This document shows, piece by piece, positions 17,808 to 25,982 of a DNA stretch of 64,000 bases. This DNA is from Bacteroidales bacterium UBA2287 (GTDB taxonomy: Bacteria; Bacteroidota; Bacteroidia; Bacteroidales; Tenuifilaceae), in NCBI GenBank assembly GCA_002345675.1, contig DDWL01000036.1, forward strand, positions 104,659 to 168,658, read 5' to 3'. The position numbers and the translations under genes were made by a program. Position 1 is the first letter of the stretch. The number at the start of each line of letters is the position of its first letter. The notes beneath the pieces were generated by a model. It ran no database searches. It was not told the DNA's origin and saw nothing but the letters and a program-made list of their open reading frames with translations.

Positions 17808-20231
17808 ATGCTACTTAAATCAATAATTATTTCTTTTATCACCTTAATTAGTTTTTGCTCTTATGGGCAAGACATTGATACTCTATTCTCGCTATCGATA
17901 GAAGAATTGCTAAATTTGAAGGTTCGCGTAGGCACGCGTGGTGAGAATAAATCTGTTTACACCTCACTTGTTCCTGTTGATGTTATTACGAAGGAAGATT
18001 TAGCATCGGTTGGAACATCAGACTTAGGGCTTGCCATTCATAGACTGCTCCCATATGTTCAGTACTATAAGCCTGTGCTCATGGATGGTGCCGACCATGT
18101 ATTTCCTCTGTCAATTCATGGTTTCTCGGCCGACCAATTGCTTGTTTTTGTTAATGGTAAACGCTGGCATCAATCGGCACTTATTTATGAAAACAGCAGA
18201 ATTAACAAAGGGGCTTCGGCAATCGACTTTAGAGTATTCCCAATAAACCTAATAGAAAGAGTTGAAATACTGAAGGATGGAGCTTCGGCACAGTACGGTT
18301 CCGATGCAATTGCTGGGGCAATAAATATTGTTCTCAAATCGAATGCTAACACATCTGGAAATATTCGATATGGGCATACTGGCAAAGGCGATGGAAGGTA
18401 TTTAGAATTTTTTGCTACAGCAAATAAAAAGTTTAAAAGGGGGACGTTGCAATTTTTTACCACTTACAATAACGTAGGGCAAGTTGATAGAGCAGGGCTT
18501 GACGATAGGCAGCAGTACTTTGCAGGCGACCTTAACGAACCTGATGGTCCAATTAAAAACAGTATTTACGGCACAGCATCAGCGCAAAGTACAGGAATTG
18601 GACTTCTTTCAAATTTTCGCTTGAGTAAGAATGTCGAACTATTTACGAATGGGCTTTTAAATGCACGAATTGGGGAGTCGTATGGCTATTTCCGGCGCCC
18701 TCTCGATAATCGAAATATTCGTGCAATATACCCTAATGGTTTTTTGCCAATAATTAATCCTACTATTTTCGATTACTCATTCGACATTACACTAAAAACG
18801 ATGCTTGGAAAATGGCAAGCCGATTTTTCTGCAATAATTGGAGGCAACAACATCGATTTTAACGTAAAGAACAGTTTAAATGCATCAATGGGGCTTGAGT
18901 CACCTTTAAATTTTGATTGTGGAAGTTTGTATTTATGGCAACAGGCCATTAGTGTGAATTCGAGTAGGACATTTAAAACCTACACAAGTAGTTCGCTTGT
19001 ATTTGCCGCAGGGGGCGAATATAAGGTTGAGAACTATACAGTTACCGAAGGTGAACTTGCTTCGTATATCGATGGAGGCTCCTCTATTATCGATGGCCCA
19101 AACGCAGGTTCTCCTGCTCCTGCAGGAGCTCAAGTGCTACCTGGGTTTAAACCAACAAATGCAATTTCGGAATTAAGAACGAATACTGCAGCATACATTG
19201 ATATTGAGAATCGTTTTTCTCATACTATTTCAATAGGAACTTCTGCCCGAATTGAGAACTACACCGACTTTGGCACTGCACTTAGTGGCAAGTTATCGGC
19301 CAGATACGAACCAATTGACTATTTTGCGCTACGAGCTTCGGTGGGAAATGGCTTTAGAGCCCCTTCACTCGCTCAATCGTATTACTCTTCAACTGTTACA
19401 AATTTTATTGATGGTATTGCATACGAAAACGGCACATTCACTGTTAATCACCCCATTTCTATTGCCTTGGGCGCTAAAAGTTTAAAACCCGAATCAACCA
19501 TTCATTACACGTTGGGATTAGTTACTTTCCCTGTTCCAGGGTTTATGCTTAGTTTCGACTTCTATCAAACAGAAGTAGCTAACCGAATTGTTTTCTCTGG
19601 CAACTTTACTTCAACAAATGCTCCTGCATTTGCTTCGTTATTTCAGGACAACAGAATTGGGGGAGCACGCTTTTTCACAAATTCAATAAGCACTATAACT
19701 AAAGGAATTGACTTTTTAACTCGATATGAGCGCAACTTTTCTCTCCGAAATAAAGTGTTACTGTCGCTATTTATAAATGTAAATAAAATAAAACTTAACG
19801 GCGATCCTGTAATTCCCGCTGAGGTTAGTAACTATGCAAGCATTTTTTTCGACAGAGGGGAGGTTGCCCGCGTAATATCATCAACCCCAAAAACTCGAGT
19901 TACAAGTGAAGTTAGGTACAGTAGAGGAAACACAAGCGCCAACCTAAGGGTTTCGTACTTTGGAACTATTCGGGTAGTTCATTCCGTTGCTCTTCCCGAA
20001 ACCGATCAAACAATTCGCAACGGAACTATTTTTGACCTTGGAGTTGAACACAAATTTAAAAATGGGTTCTCCATTGGGACTGGAGGTTTGAATGTTTTTA
20101 ATCGATACCCTCAAAAGTCTACAGCCATTAGCGGCGATTCGTTTACTGGCAAAATTTTACCCTATAATCCTTTTGTGCCGTATGGTTTTGAGGGAGGACG
20201 TATATACCTTTACGCTTCGTATGTTTTTTAG
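17808..20231 (+). CDS. TonB-dependent outer-membrane receptor
   Basis: An outer-membrane active transporter of 807 residues from the ATG at 17808, where a signal peptide begins (MLLKSIIISFITLISFCSYGQ); an upstream in-frame TTG is unlikely. The plug domain runs from about 35 to 190: VPVDVITKEDL, LSIHGFSADQLLVFVNGKRW, then LIERVEILKDGASAQYGSDAIAGAINIVL, the family signature. A 22-strand barrel follows, ending with aromatic F. There is no N-terminal carboxypeptidase-like domain and no SusD partner nearby, which argues against a polysaccharide utilisation locus. The substrate is unknown. Confidence 0.93.
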   Translation: MLLKSIIISFITLISFCSYGQDIDTLFSLSIEELLNLKVRVGTRGENKSVYTSLVPVDVITKEDLASVGTSDLGLAIHRLLPYVQYYKPVLMDGADHVFPLSIHGFSADQLLVFVNGKRWHQSALIYENSRINKGASAIDFRVFPINLIERVEILKDGASAQYGSDAIAGAINIVLKSNANTSGNIRYGHTGKGDGRYLEFFATANKKFKRGTLQFFTTYNNVGQVDRAGLDDRQQYFAGDLNEPDGPIKNSIYGTASAQSTGIGLLSNFRLSKNVELFTNGLLNARIGESYGYFRRPLDNRNIRAIYPNGFLPIINPTIFDYSFDITLKTMLGKWQADFSAIIGGNNIDFNVKNSLNASMGLESPLNFDCGSLYLWQQAISVNSSRTFKTYTSSSLVFAAGGEYKVENYTVTEGELASYIDGGSSIIDGPNAGSPAPAGAQVLPGFKPTNAISELRTNTAAYIDIENRFSHTISIGTSARIENYTDFGTALSGKLSARYEPIDYFALRASVGNGFRAPSLAQSYYSSTVTNFIDGIAYENGTFTVNHPISIALGAKSLKPESTIHYTLGLVTFPVPGFMLSFDFYQTEVANRIVFSGNFTSTNAPAFASLFQDNRIGGARFFTNSISTITKGIDFLTRYERNFSLRNKVLLSLFINVNKIKLNGDPVIPAEVSNYASIFFDRGEVARVISSTPKTRVTSEVRYSRGNTSANLRVSYFGTIRVVHSVALPETDQTIRNGTIFDLGVEHKFKNGFSIGTGGLNVFNRYPQKSTAISGDSFTGKILPYNPFVPYGFEGGRIYLYASYVF

Positions 20232-20239
20232 ATAACCTA

Positions 20240-20355
20240 AGAAACTGTTTAAGTTTTTATTAATATTCTGGGTTTCAATTGCCGACGCCCCGATAATTAT
20301 CGGGGCGTCGGCAATTATCAGAGCATTTCTAATGAATAAAATTTAAACAGTTTCT
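20240..20355. repeat. 116-bp nested foldback element
   Basis: Perfect 13-bp terminal inverted repeats AGAAACTGTTTAA (20240-20252) and TTAAACAGTTTCT (20343-20355) enclose a perfect 38-bp palindrome at 20278-20315 with core CCCCGATAATTATCGGGG. It lies 8 bp after the TonB receptor stop, so it could act as a terminator, but the terminal repeats look more like a small non-autonomous mobile element. No ORF is present. Confidence 0.8.
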
Positions 20356-20412
20356 AAATAAATTTGCAATATTTATAGCTGATAACGAACATAATAATCT
20401 TTAAAAAAAACC

Positions 20413-21276
20413 ATGAAAAACTTATTCTTAGCAGCTGTGCTGCTTTTTTCTCTCACGAGTTACTCCCAAAAAAAAATTAAGGTTAATAAAGATTATAAGT
20501 ACATCCCCTCTGGCGAAGCCCGAACTGGGGAAGAGATAAAAAGTGTTGATGCTTTTTACATTTGCGATCACGAAGTTACAAATGCCGAATACATGGCCTT
20601 TATTAAAGACATAAAACTCTCGAATCCATCCCTTTATGCAAGTTGTAAGCCCGACACTTCTCTTTGGGTAAAAACATTAAATTTTACTTATAACGAGCCT
20701 TACGCAACCCATTACCACTGGCATACTTCTTACTCGAATTACCCAGTAGTAAATATTACTTTCGAAGCGGCAGTGGCTTACTGCGAGTGGTTAACCAAAA
20801 AACATAATTCAACTTTAAAAGAAACAAAACTTACTAAGAGCGAATACAGATTACCTTCGGAAGTCGAATGGATTAGAGCAGCCCGAGGCAATAACCATAA
20901 GTGGGTTTACACGTGGCAGACGCCCTATTTAAGGAATGCAAAAGGGTGTTTTTTGGCAAATTTTTGCCCCATCGACAATAATAGCATTACGCGCGATTCC
21001 AAAACCAATGAATTCAAAATAATACCCGATTCCAAAGGCTTTGTTTTAGATGGGGGATTTGTTACGCTACCTGTAAAAACCTATTTGTCAAACGCTTTTG
21101 ATCTATTCGACATTTGTGGGAACGTGGCCGAAATGGTTACCACTAATGGCGTAGCCAAAGGAGGCAGCTGGTACGATCCTGGGTACGATTTACGAATCGA
21201 TTCGCCAGGTAATACTCACTCAATACCATCGCCAATGGTAGGATTTAGAGTTGTTTTTGTTTCAAATGTGGATTAA
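20413..21276 (+). CDS. SUMF1/formylglycine-generating-like secreted protein
   Basis: A 287-residue secreted protein with a signal peptide (MKNLFLAAVLLFSLTSYSQ) and one SUMF1/EgtB/PvdO-type domain. Landmarks are FYICDHEVTNAEYMAFI, NYPVVNITFEAAVAYCEWL, YRLPSEVEWIRAARG and the C-terminal DICGNVAEMVTTNGVAKGGSWYD with VGFRVVF. The paired active-site cysteines of true formylglycine-generating enzyme are not evident, so it is probably not a sulfatase activator. Related Bacteroidota proteins include the gliding lipoproteins GldJ/GldK, but this one lacks a lipobox. Its last four bases overlap the 3' end of the convergent anti-sigma gene. Confidence 0.82.
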   Translation: MKNLFLAAVLLFSLTSYSQKKIKVNKDYKYIPSGEARTGEEIKSVDAFYICDHEVTNAEYMAFIKDIKLSNPSLYASCKPDTSLWVKTLNFTYNEPYATHYHWHTSYSNYPVVNITFEAAVAYCEWLTKKHNSTLKETKLTKSEYRLPSEVEWIRAARGNNHKWVYTWQTPYLRNAKGCFLANFCPIDNNSITRDSKTNEFKIIPDSKGFVLDGGFVTLPVKTYLSNAFDLFDICGNVAEMVTTNGVAKGGSWYDPGYDLRIDSPGNTHSIPSPMVGFRVVFVSNVD

Positions 21277-22439
21277 TTCTTCAGAAATTTCACAGGAAAA
21301 GTAAGCGCAACCCTTACCGGCATTCCTCGTTGAATGCCAGGCTGCCATTTAGGGCTCGACATTATTACCCTTAGCGCTTCGGCGTCGAAATCGGGATTAA
21401 CGGTTCGCACAACCTTGGCATTCGATACTTTTCCATTGGGTTCAACAACAAATTCAACGTAAACACACTCCTCGTTTGCCACTACTTTGCGTTTCGAGTA
21501 CTTCAATTTTTTATTAATATACTCTTCGAAGGTTGCAAAACCTTCTACCTTAAACTGTGGCATTTCCTGCACCATAAGGTAAATCTCGTTATCTTCTTCT
21601 CTCTCACTTGCAACCGCTTCGGCAGCAATACCAATTGTATTGTCGGCAATTTTATATGCTACCTCGGCTTTCACTAACGTGGAACTTTTCTCCTTCGCCT
21701 CAGCATCAATGCTTTTCGAACGCTTCGAAGTAGAAGTTTCAGCAAAACTCTTTGAAGGAGCAGCCTGTCCCGCAGCAGCCATTACTGGTGGCGAAACATT
21801 TCCAGTGTAATCTGGAGCTTTAGCATTGGCAACCATTACAACAACTTCGTCGAGCGCAGCCTCTTCGGGGGCAATTTCAATGCTTACTGGTTTGCTCATT
21901 TCTTTTACTGCTGTGCTTTCGGTTGCTGTTTGTGCCAGTTGCCTGCTGGTTACCAGAGGTTTACTGTAATCCTTTGGCTTCCCATTTCCCGACGACGAAA
22001 CGCTAATAGTATTTCCCTTAAATGGCTTTTCGTCAATCAGCAACTTGCCATTCCAAACACTCTCCTTCCTGTAGAGGTTATCGGCAAGTGTGTAGGTTGA
22101 ATTTAACGACGAAAAGTAATTATAGGTAAGAAAACTAATTGACAGTAGAACAAGGAACGACGCGGCAACCCTTATGACGTAGCCAAATGAAACAACACGA
22201 CCTTTTTCGGCTCTTTTATCGATTTTGCTATTTAATTCACTTTCAATTTCAATAATTGAGGTTGGATTTTCGAGCAACATAATTCCTTCGAGCTCGTCGG
22301 CACACATAGGGCACTCCGCTGTATGCCTTTCAACCCTATACATTTCGGCTGCCGAAAGAGTACCCGAGGCATACCCAATAAAGGTTTGCTGGTCGATGCA
22401 ATCGGTTGGTTTGCTATGTATGTTGTTGTTACGTTTCAT
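21273..22439 (-). CDS. anti-sigma zinc-finger / TonB C-terminal fusion
   Basis: A 388-residue single-pass membrane protein. The N-terminus is an anti-sigma ZAS-type zinc finger with His39-x3-Cys43-x2-Cys46 (ERHTAECPMCADELEG). One transmembrane helix (VIRVAASFLVLLSISFLTYNYF) follows, then a low-complexity periplasmic stretch and a C-terminal TonB domain (VYVEFVVEPNGKVSNAKVVRTVNPDFDAEALRVI, ending MPVRVALTFPVKF). The ATG at 22439 overlaps the sigma gene by 11 bases, so the two are coupled. A cytoplasmic sigma-binding finger joined to a periplasmic TonB-like domain suggests a sensor of outer-membrane or envelope state, as an inference. Confidence 0.85.
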   Translation of the reverse strand: MKRNNNIHSKPTDCIDQQTFIGYASGTLSAAEMYRVERHTAECPMCADELEGIMLLENPTSIIEIESELNSKIDKRAEKGRVVSFGYVIRVAASFLVLLSISFLTYNYFSSLNSTYTLADNLYRKESVWNGKLLIDEKPFKGNTISVSSSGNGKPKDYSKPLVTSRQLAQTATESTAVKEMSKPVSIEIAPEEAALDEVVVMVANAKAPDYTGNVSPPVMAAAGQAAPSKSFAETSTSKRSKSIDAEAKEKSSTLVKAEVAYKIADNTIGIAAEAVASEREEDNEIYLMVQEMPQFKVEGFATFEEYINKKLKYSKRKVVANEECVYVEFVVEPNGKVSNAKVVRTVNPDFDAEALRVIMSSPKWQPGIQRGMPVRVALTFPVKFLKN

Positions 22440-23010
22440 TTCTTGTAAGTCCAATTTTTAGATTTCTCTTCCCGTTTTGTATGTAGCTTTTAACTTGGTT
22501 CAGCGTATACCCTGTTTCGATCGCAATTTCGTGATAACTTTTCTCCTTTAGGTAGAAAAGATCGACACAGGTTCGCTGCTCGTGCGAGAGGTTACAAAGC
22601 TCCATTTCTAAATTGGCAACACGTTCTTCGAGAATATCTTCATTGTCAAGATGAAACCCATCCCCATTTTCCATAAAGGATAGAGTATTTTTTTTGTCGT
22701 CCCTGTCGAGGCTTATGGTTTTAGTATCGTTCCTAAAAATTTGCAGACAATGGTTTCGTGCAACCCTGTATAGCCAAGGCTTAAAATTTTCGATATTATG
22801 CTTTTTAAGGTCGGAGAATAACTTTTCGAAAATTTGCATTACCGCATCATTACTATCCTGCTTGTCTTTTAAATGCTTCATGCACACGGCAAACACAAAA
22901 CCTGTGTAGCGTTTAAAGAGAATTCCAACAATGTGAGTATCACCCTTTTTCTTGTAAAGGTCAATAAGTTCCAAGTCGGAAAGCGATTCTATATTCTTTT
23001 TAAAAAACAA
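22429..23010 (-). CDS. ECF-type RNA polymerase sigma factor
   Basis: A 193-residue sigma-70 family ECF factor. Region 2 spans about residues 25-95 (GILFKRYTGFVFAVCMKHLKDKQDSNDAVMQIFEKL, then FKPWLYRVARNHCL). Region 4 is at about 130-185 (LSHEQRTCVDLFYLKEKSYHEIAIETGYTLNQVKSYIQNGKRNL). The next gene on the same strand overlaps its end by 11 bases and encodes a zinc-finger anti-sigma protein, which is the usual sigma/anti-sigma pair. It is divergent from the vWA protein gene at 23133 across about 120 bp that probably holds promoters for both. Confidence 0.92.
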   Translation of the reverse strand: MFFKKNIESLSDLELIDLYKKKGDTHIVGILFKRYTGFVFAVCMKHLKDKQDSNDAVMQIFEKLFSDLKKHNIENFKPWLYRVARNHCLQIFRNDTKTISLDRDDKKNTLSFMENGDGFHLDNEDILEERVANLEMELCNLSHEQRTCVDLFYLKEKSYHEIAIETGYTLNQVKSYIQNGKRNLKIGLTRNET

Positions 23011-23132
23011 GTGGCTGAATATCAGTTATTAGTTTTCAAAGTTACAAAAAAAATCGCATCGGTTTATGGAATTATTGTTCCAAACACATCGTGTTAGCAA
23101 AAGCAAATGTTTAACCAATAATTCCAAATACT

Positions 23133-25022
23133 ATGAAAACACTAACCTTGGCAGTTTGCATTCTCCTTTTTGGAGCATTCGCTGCAACACCTCCCCAAAC
23201 GGGCAAATTAACAGGAAAAGTAACCGAGGCCGAAACGTCAAAAATTTTGGCTAACGTCTACATTCACGTAATGCAGGGTTCGAAAATTGTGCTACAGGCA
23301 CGCAATCAACCCAATGGAGTATTTTCTATTGAACTTTCCGAAGGTAACTACTCGGTTCGTTTCTCACTGGCTGGATTTGCCGATAAAACTTACTCGGTTT
23401 ACATTAGCAAAGGGAAGTCGACCCAACTAAATGCAGTTTTAGAAAAAGTTAAGCCAGAAACTAAGGAGGAATTAACTACACTTTACGACAACGTTGCGTT
23501 AGAAGAGTGCATAGTTCAAGCAACAGGGCGAGCTTCGGCTCAAAAGCACAAGCTGGCTGGGGCTCCTGTAACTATGATGTCAATTGCTTGCGATTATGAC
23601 GAACCCTACGTTGAACACAACACCGAAGGATACGATGTTATTAACGAGAATCGATTTAAGGATGTGATTAACAACCCCCTTTCAACCTTTTCGGTCGATG
23701 TCGACAGGGCTTCGTACGCCAACGTTCGCAGATTTTTAACCCAAAGCCAAAAACCAGTAAAGGATGCGGTTCGCATTGAGGAACTTATTAACTACTTCGA
23801 CTACGAATACCCTCAGCCAAAAAATGGTCATCCATTTTCGGTAACCATCGAAGGCGACGTTTGTCCTTGGAACCCTCAGCGCCAGCTTTTGCTTGTTGGC
23901 CTAAAGGGCGAAAACCTTAACGAAGAGCAAATTCCGCCGAGCAATCTGGTTTTCTTAATCGACGTTTCGGGATCAATGTTTTCCGCCAATAAGTTGCCAC
24001 TGCTAAAACAGGCATTCTCGTTTCTCGTTCAAAACTTACGACCACAGGACAAGGTTGCCATAGTTGTGTATGCCGGAGCAGCGGGAGTAGTTCTTGAGTC
24101 GACCCCAGGAACCAACAAGCCAAAAATTCAGGCAGCTCTCGAACTCCTTCAGGCAGGTGGTTCAACAGCAGGTGGAGCAGGAATTCAACTGGCTTACAAA
24201 ATTGCTAAGGAGAATTTTATTCACGGTGGAAATAACCGTGTAATTCTTGCCACCGATGGCGACTTTAACGTGGGAGCCAGCAGCGATGCCGAAATGGTTC
24301 GCCTAATTGAAGAGAAACGTAAGGATGGTGTTTTCCTTTCGATTTTAGGCTTTGGCATGGGAAACTACAAGGACTCGAAAATGGAACAGCTGTCGAATGC
24401 CGGAAATGGGAACTATGCCTATATCGACAATATTCTGGAAGCTAAAAAGATGTTTGGCTCCGAACTTTGGGGAACCCTTTACACCATTGCCAAGGATGTA
24501 AAAATACAGGTTGAATTCAACCCTGCTAAGGTTAAGGCGTACCGCCTTATTGGTTACGAAAACCGAATGCTAAACAAGGAAGACTTTAACGACGACAAAA
24601 AGGATGCTGGCGACATTGGCTGCGGCCATACTGTTACGGCATTGTACGAAATAATTCTGGCCAATTCAACCGAAAAGGTTTCGGATGTTGACCCGCTTGA
24701 GTACCAAAAAACCCAACCAGTAGCTGCAACCGACAGCAAAAACTTAATGACCGTAAAGCTTCGCTACAAGCAGCCCAACGAAGACGAAAGCAAGCTTATT
24801 GTTGAACGCGTTGAAGCATCGAAACTGAAAGCAACGGGTAACATTAAGTTTGCCTCGGCAGTTGCTGAATTCGGAATGCTGCTCCGCGACTCGGAACACA
24901 AAGGAACGTCGGCATACAGCAGCGTAATTGAGCGCGCAAAAAGTTACAAAGGAAAAGATGAGTACGGCTACAAAGCCGACTTTTTAAAGCTAGTCGAAAT
25001 GGCCGAAGTTATTTGCAAGTAA
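23133..25022 (+). CDS. von Willebrand factor A / DUF3520 protein with carboxypeptidase-like N-domain
   Basis: A 629-residue exported protein, similar to YfbK. After a signal peptide (MKTLTLAVCILLFGAFA) comes a carboxypeptidase-regulatory-like beta domain (about 22-105), then a YfbK N-terminal block (FSVDVDRASYANVRRFL, EELINYFDYEYP). The vWA domain follows with a MIDAS motif VFLIDVSGSMFSANKL and the distal ATDGDFNVGASS. The C-terminal third fits DUF3520 (ending YGYKADFLKLVEMAEVI). Such proteins occur beside sigma/anti-sigma pairs in Bacteroidota, as here with the divergent pair at 21273-23010, so it may belong to their regulon. Its biochemical role is unknown. Confidence 0.88.
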   Translation: MKTLTLAVCILLFGAFAATPPQTGKLTGKVTEAETSKILANVYIHVMQGSKIVLQARNQPNGVFSIELSEGNYSVRFSLAGFADKTYSVYISKGKSTQLNAVLEKVKPETKEELTTLYDNVALEECIVQATGRASAQKHKLAGAPVTMMSIACDYDEPYVEHNTEGYDVINENRFKDVINNPLSTFSVDVDRASYANVRRFLTQSQKPVKDAVRIEELINYFDYEYPQPKNGHPFSVTIEGDVCPWNPQRQLLLVGLKGENLNEEQIPPSNLVFLIDVSGSMFSANKLPLLKQAFSFLVQNLRPQDKVAIVVYAGAAGVVLESTPGTNKPKIQAALELLQAGGSTAGGAGIQLAYKIAKENFIHGGNNRVILATDGDFNVGASSDAEMVRLIEEKRKDGVFLSILGFGMGNYKDSKMEQLSNAGNGNYAYIDNILEAKKMFGSELWGTLYTIAKDVKIQVEFNPAKVKAYRLIGYENRMLNKEDFNDDKKDAGDIGCGHTVTALYEIILANSTEKVSDVDPLEYQKTQPVAATDSKNLMTVKLRYKQPNEDESKLIVERVEASKLKATGNIKFASAVAEFGMLLRDSEHKGTSAYSSVIERAKSYKGKDEYGYKADFLKLVEMAEVICK

Positions 25023-25041
25023 AGCAATTGTAACTTAAAGT

Positions 25042-25079
25042 AAAAAAAGCATCAACATTTAGGGGTTGATGCTTTTTTT
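25042..25079 (+). terminator. terminator after the vWA gene, within repeat R1 copy A
   Basis: A 15-bp stem AAAAAAAGCATCAAC (25042-25056) pairs with GTTGATGCTTTTTTT (25065-25079), loop ATTTAGGG. It would act on both strands. The same hairpin, slightly changed, recurs at 34703-34740, where no plus-strand gene precedes it. Confidence 0.85.
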
Positions 25080-25084
25080 GTTGT

Positions 25085-25121
25085 AAAACCTACTGAAAGT
25101 TAACGAAAGGAAACCGTTTAG
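25085..25121. repeat. repeat R1 core, copy A (before TA locus 1)
   Basis: A 37-bp core that reads AAAACCTACTGAAAGTTA then ACGAAAGGAAACCGTTTAG. Copies are at 34749-34785 and 36325-36357. Between copies A and B the similarity extends left through the hairpin, from about 25036 and 34697. Confidence 0.85.
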
Positions 25122-25170
25122 TTTAGATTGTAGAATGGTTTTTCAATTGGGCAACCTCGTATTTAAGGAG

Positions 25171-25201
25171 TTTGCTTTTGGGCATTTATGGCGTATATTT
25201 G
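25171..25201 (+). promoter_or_regulatory. promoter of TA locus 1
   Basis: TTTG at 25171-25174, 19 nt, TATATTTG at 25194-25201: an exact match to the Bacteroidota consensus TTTG-N19-21-TAnnTTTG. It lies about 77 nt before the antitoxin start. Confidence 0.6.
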
Positions 25202-25278
25202 CAATATTAATCGATGAATTGATTTGGTTTATAGGACTTATAATCCTACAAGTTTACACCTCTTAAAATTAAACGACT

Positions 25279-25509
25279 ATGAACCTGCAATATATTTCGG
25301 ACAGTAAAGGACAAACAACTGGGGTCTTTATTCCTATTAATGAATGGAACGACCTTAAAAAAAAATACAAGGATATTGAGCAGGAGGATATTGATATTCC
25401 AGAATGGCACAAAGATTTGGTGAGAAAACGCCTTGATGATTACAAGAAAAACCCTGGTTCTGCCTTGAATTTTGATGCGGCTATGGATGATCTTGAAAAA
25501 GAGTTGTAA
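25279..25509 (+). CDS. antitoxin of a ParE/RelE-type module (TA locus 1)
   Basis: A 76-residue acidic protein. The N-terminal strand-rich part (MNLQYISDSKGQTTGVFIPINEWNDLKKKY) resembles Phd/YefM-like antitoxins. The C-terminal helix (LVRKRLDDYKKNPGSALNFDAAMDDLEKEL) is the toxin-wrapping type common in Bacteroidota addiction modules. The stop codon overlaps the start of the toxin frame (TAATG), the usual TA arrangement. It is intact, although its toxin is broken, so it may now be a relic or may neutralise a related toxin elsewhere. Confidence 0.82.
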   Translation: MNLQYISDSKGQTTGVFIPINEWNDLKKKYKDIEQEDIDIPEWHKDLVRKRLDDYKKNPGSALNFDAAMDDLEKEL

Positions 25510-25805
25510 TGTATAAATCTTTAATCCTCCCCTTTGCTAAAAAAGATATTTGGTAAGCTGCAAAGTGGTATAATAATCAACAAGAAGGGCTTGGTAAAAG
25601 ATTTACTACGGAAGTCTGCGAAAAAGTCCATTTTATAAGCAAGAACCCAAGTGCTTCAAATATCCGTTACGATGGCGTAAGAACTGCCGTTTTAAACGTA
25701 TTCACGTTTATGGTTCACTATACAGTTGACGAAGATGCCAAAACCATTATTATTTCCGCCGTACTGCACACAAGCCGTAACCTTGAGTTGTGGAAAAAAA
25801 GATAA
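25509..25805 (+). pseudogene. broken ParE/RelE-family toxin (TA locus 1)
   Basis: From the ATG at 25509 the frame reads MYKSLILPFAKKDIW, then a TAA at 25554-25556, then continues in the same frame to a proper end at 25803: AAKWYNNQQEGLGKRF, KVHFISKNPSASNIRYDG, VRTAVLNVFTFMVHY and AVLHTSRNLELWKKR. These are ParE/RelE toxin landmarks (AAxWY, the central PxxxxxRYDGVR segment, the terminal VLHTSRNxxxW), over 98 residues, the full family length. There is one nonsense codon and no frameshift. Reinitiation could make a fragment, but it would lack the first helix start. I judge it inactive and recently lost. Confidence 0.85.
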
Positions 25806-25982
25806 AGTAAAAGCCCAAACTACTTGACTTATCACCTTGGATTTGTAACAGAGCGCTCTTTACGAGTACGACGCAGTCAATCCAATATCCTTATAGTAAA
25901 TGAAGAGTTGGATAACATATTAGGCACAACGAGCTTGAAGTTTTGAATGTAAAAGTATAAAAGGAGAGAATACCTTAAAGTT

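Noticed and set aside
20413..21276. Sulfatase-activating formylglycine-generating enzyme
   Set aside because: The SUMF1 fold is clear, but the catalytic cysteine pair is not evident and no sulfatase is nearby.
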